A stretch of 64,000 nucleotides of DNA from Pseudoxanthomonas sp. 3HH-4 (GTDB lineage: Bacteria; Pseudomonadota; Gammaproteobacteria; Xanthomonadales; Xanthomonadaceae). The stretch covers positions 203,526 through 267,525 of the forward strand of contig NZ_VFPB01000004.1 in the NCBI RefSeq assembly GCF_006716465.1, given 5' to 3'. Numbering within the stretch: position 1 is the stretch's first letter; each line of letters begins with the position of its first letter. Position numbers and translations under genes: made by a program. Under the pieces are notes generated by a model that saw only the letters and a program-made list of their open reading frames with translations, made no database searches and was not told where the DNA came from. Positions 63,501 through 64,000 of this stretch are shown piece by piece.

Positions 63501-64000
63501 CTGTGGCGCGCGGGCGAGCATGTGTTCGTGGACGGCATGCTGGCCACAGGGCGCCTGGACTTCGACATCCGCCGCTGGAGCGACGATGCCGGGGCGATGG
63601 GCACGGCGGTGCGCGACGGCAAGCAATGGTTCGGTTCGCTGGCCTTCGGCTACGAGCATCGTGGCGAGCGCATGGCGCTGACTACCTACGGTCGCTTCGA
63701 TGTCAGCCACACCACGCTGGAGGCCTATCGCGAGTACGGGATGGACATCTACGACCTGGCCTATCGGCGCCAGGTGGTGGAGAACAGCACCGTCGCGCTG
63801 GGCCTGGAGGGCAGCTACCGCTTCGGTGGTGACGACGGGCGCTACCGTCCGTTCTGGAGCCTGGAATATCGCCAGGCGCTGGAGGACAAGGGAGAGGCCG
63901 CGATGAACTATGTCGTGTGGCCGCACCCCACCGACTATCGCCTGGACATGCAGAGCTACAACGACGACGCGCTGTCGTTGTCGGCAGGGCTGGACATCAA
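57573..64000 (+). CDS. Giant type V autotransporter with Ig-like/FN3 repeats (3' partial)
   Basis: At least 2,142 residues, open through the right edge. AGGAGGG sits 5 nt before the ATG at 57573; in-frame ATGs at 57621 and 57660 would give shorter N-termini. Order: extended N-terminus (about 1-29), signal (RVRLFARVFLLSVFASSAMA), a beta-sandwich (to about nt 58280), Ig-like units near 58290, 58680 and 59050, then FN3 domains alternating with NPGAQNF-type domains (59370-61740). A cadherin-like unit (to 62000), two putative-Ig modules with TGTPTxxG motifs (62000-62540) and a helical linker plus beta-barrel start (from about 63050) follow. The barrel has YGLWRAGEHVFVDGMLATG and similar strands. 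Adhesin or enzyme-less surface protein. Confidence 0.9.
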   Translation, partial: MHGQEGGDRLSTCRWSMYASRIHVFRGLDMPILSGATRRVRLFARVFLLSVFASSAMAIPAAMAETLTFTNDTGLGDGIAADGEGGSSDIAGLSIQIYNISNVNGSNIGVIHWRPNAFLSSGDPGYSALTFDDGVNGITKGMAVRSADGSEFKLTSFRYYSWGETSPMTNTVVGYRDGVQVASMTFQGLDPTFTPQTVSLGPTFSYVDDVRMFTSAGGDSGGDGSWHSMNNIVIDPAVPPDITPPTVSSVTSSTANGTYKVGDIISLQVAFSENVNVIGTPQLTIETGSMDRTVNYTSGSGSSSTHTFTYTVQAGDLSSDLDYTSTTALALNGGTIRDAAGNNATLTLPSPGAAGSLGANKNLVIDGVVPTITSVTSSTANGIYAAGATISLQVDFSETVTVTGTPQLTLETGSTDRAVNYASGSGTGTLTFNYTVQSGDASSDLDYVATSSLALNGGTIRDGAANNATLTLASPGTAGSLGANKALVVDGAPPAVSSITVSGSPAATATSVTFTVAFNEAASNVSTDDFTLVTTGSATGTISAVSASSGTSIDVTVSGIAGNGTLEVNLNGSTDIADAAGNSGPAAFTSGSTHTVAIPTAPAAPTIGTATAGDGQVSVTFTAPASNGGSAITTYTATASPGGAFGTCAGPAACTATVTGLSNGTAYTFTVTATNAIGTSVASGASNAATPKGNQTLTFGNPGAQNFGTTPTLTASATSGLTPTFSSSTTGVCTITSGGTLTFVTAGSCTIDADQAGDAAWNAATTVTQTFTVNAVVPGAPTIGTATAGDTQATVTFTAPASTGGAAIIAGGYTVTASPGGATGTGSGSPITVTGLTNGVAYTFTVTATNSAGEGAASAASNSVLPASPQTITFANPGAQNFGTSPTLSATSTSGLAVTFTSSTPGVCTTTSGGVLTFLAAGTCTINADQAGDSSFLAASQVSRSFSVNAVVPAAPIIGTAIAGDTQASVAFTAPTNIGGSAITSYTVTVSPADVAPISGASSPIVVTGLTNGVAYTFTVTADNVAGTGPASAASNSITPAATQTITFSNPGAQNFGTTPTLTATADSGLTPTFTSSTTGVCTITSGGALTFVTAGTCTINADQAGNGTYLAATQVTRTFTVNPVVPGAPTIGAATVASPTEVDVAFAAPASNGGIAITGYTVTASPGGATTTGVGSPIRFPGLTAGVSYSFTVSATNSAGTGASSAASNAVVTAVTQVITFANPGAQDFGTAPTLSATADSGLAVSFASATTAVCTITPTGTLAFIAVGTCTINADQAGDASHLPAAQVSQTFTVNAVAPDAPVIGTATMASATSATVSFTAPVSTGGAPVTAYVVTASPGGATATGAGSPITVTGLASGTAYTFTVTAQNAADTSVPSAPSNAVTPIPALTVAAASATLPYGAGATPVTLSITGTATSVAVGTAPVNGIATVSGTTISYQPNAGYAGPDSFTYTASDAYQTTATATVTITVTAPTVMLDAANPGNGTGGTAYTHAFLASGGASPYRFQLVGGALPSGLSLGTDGRITGTPTVAGNFTLTVEVTDSSTGTGPFTAQQQYTLQVVAPQIAFALPALPQATHASSFDQTLAVTGGTAPYTYAVTAGSLPQGVALSAAGVLSGTPTASGRFFFTVEARDANGFTGAQAYELVVAQALQAITGFSANPATPVFAPNGTFALVASGGASGNPVVFASTTAQVCQVSGATVTMLAAGRCSLTADQAGDANHEAAPQVRLDVDIAAAVPTLVWQEELRKVFGEPAFDLVNPQSPSSGAFTFTSSDPEVASISGRTVTLHAEGTTVITATQAAAGSYSAASVEMRLQVEVRPDPTRDPGVVGLLQAQVDASVRFANAQQSNIRDRLRQVRSGANGSSNNVTLAYAGGEERQGLSVPVGQATGGSLPALPQGWGAWASGTATFGKSGQAGGYDFQTDGLTLGADRAIGEQMLVGVAGSLARNDSDLDGTASRLKADQRSLALYGLWRAGEHVFVDGMLATGRLDFDIRRWSDDAGAMGTAVRDGKQWFGSLAFGYEHRGERMALTTYGRFDVSHTTLEAYREYGMDIYDLAYRRQVVENSTVALGLEGSYRFGGDDGRYRPFWSLEYRQALEDKGEAAMNYVVWPHPTDYRLDMQSYNDDALSLSAGLDI

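Noticed and set aside
60666-63926. A 1,086-residue reverse-strand frame over the autotransporter
   Set aside because: Its Arg/His-rich product is a shadow of the real forward frame, which is open to the window edge and has clear FN3, Ig and barrel segments.
57660-64000. Possible frameshift in the autotransporter
   Set aside because: An apparent phase change came from misreading the ATG position. Codons starting at multiples of three stay in one frame from 57573 to the edge at every point checked.
1-64000. tRNA, rRNA or known riboswitch
   Set aside because: No cloverleaf, rRNA motif or B12 riboswitch was recognised, including ahead of icmF. A covariance-model scan was not possible here, so small RNAs may have been missed.

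Overview
The window is about 64 kb of a GC-rich, densely packed bacterial chromosome. Codon use, the gene families (FeoB plus a small Cys-tailed partner, HscC with its J-protein, DUF2189, DUF6122, YaiI, IcmF) and the intergenic REP hairpins point to a gammaproteobacterium of the Xanthomonadaceae/Lysobacteraceae, for example Pseudoxanthomonas, Stenotrophomonas or Lysobacter. The genus cannot be fixed by eye. No rRNA, tRNA or CRISPR array was found.

Region 1 (1-6.1 kb): the end of a ferrous iron transporter operon (feoB), then a reverse-strand block with the Hsp70 paralogue HscC, its membrane J-protein, a zinc-ribbon protein and a bactofilin. Region 2 (6.2-19.1 kb) is rich in branched-chain acyl-CoA metabolism: methylcrotonyl-CoA carboxylase beta subunit, a thiolase, isovaleryl-CoA dehydrogenase, leucine dehydrogenase and the fused isobutyryl-CoA mutase IcmF. 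Two alanine-rich lipoproteins, a DUF2189 membrane protein, a TetR regulator and an alpha/beta hydrolase are interspersed. The leucine route is Leu -> ketoisocaproate -> isovaleryl-CoA -> methylcrotonyl-CoA -> methylglutaconyl-CoA.

Region 3 (19.2-29.1 kb) is the accessory part. An AT-rich island carries one large NACHT NTPase with an N-terminal nuclease-fold-like domain, a strong candidate stand-alone anti-phage (bacterial NLR-like) gene. Next to it is a REP-associated tyrosine transposase (RAYT) surrounded by its likely REP hairpins, a degenerate 42-bp repeat array and a four-copy 114-bp REP-doublet array. Ordinary regulator/target pairs (AraC-epimerase, ArsR-membrane protein) lie between.

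Region 4 (29.1-57.4 kb) is mostly housekeeping and small accessory genes: DUF2306 with a membrane AraC regulator, a metal-dependent hydrolase, a YdjG/YdjI-like zinc-ribbon and SPFH membrane-stress module, a DUF2892 gene with a perfect FNR-type box, a cation/proton antiporter, an LD-carboxypeptidase, YaiI, a polyproline lipoprotein hydrolase, a PHB-depolymerase-type esterase, paired methyltransferases, OsmC plus AraC, an M14 peptidase, a MarR-GNAT fusion and a sensor kinase.

Region 5 (57.6 kb to the end) is a giant type V autotransporter of more than 2,100 residues. It has Ig-like, FN3 and putative-Ig repeats and the start of a C-terminal beta-barrel, and it runs off the right edge.
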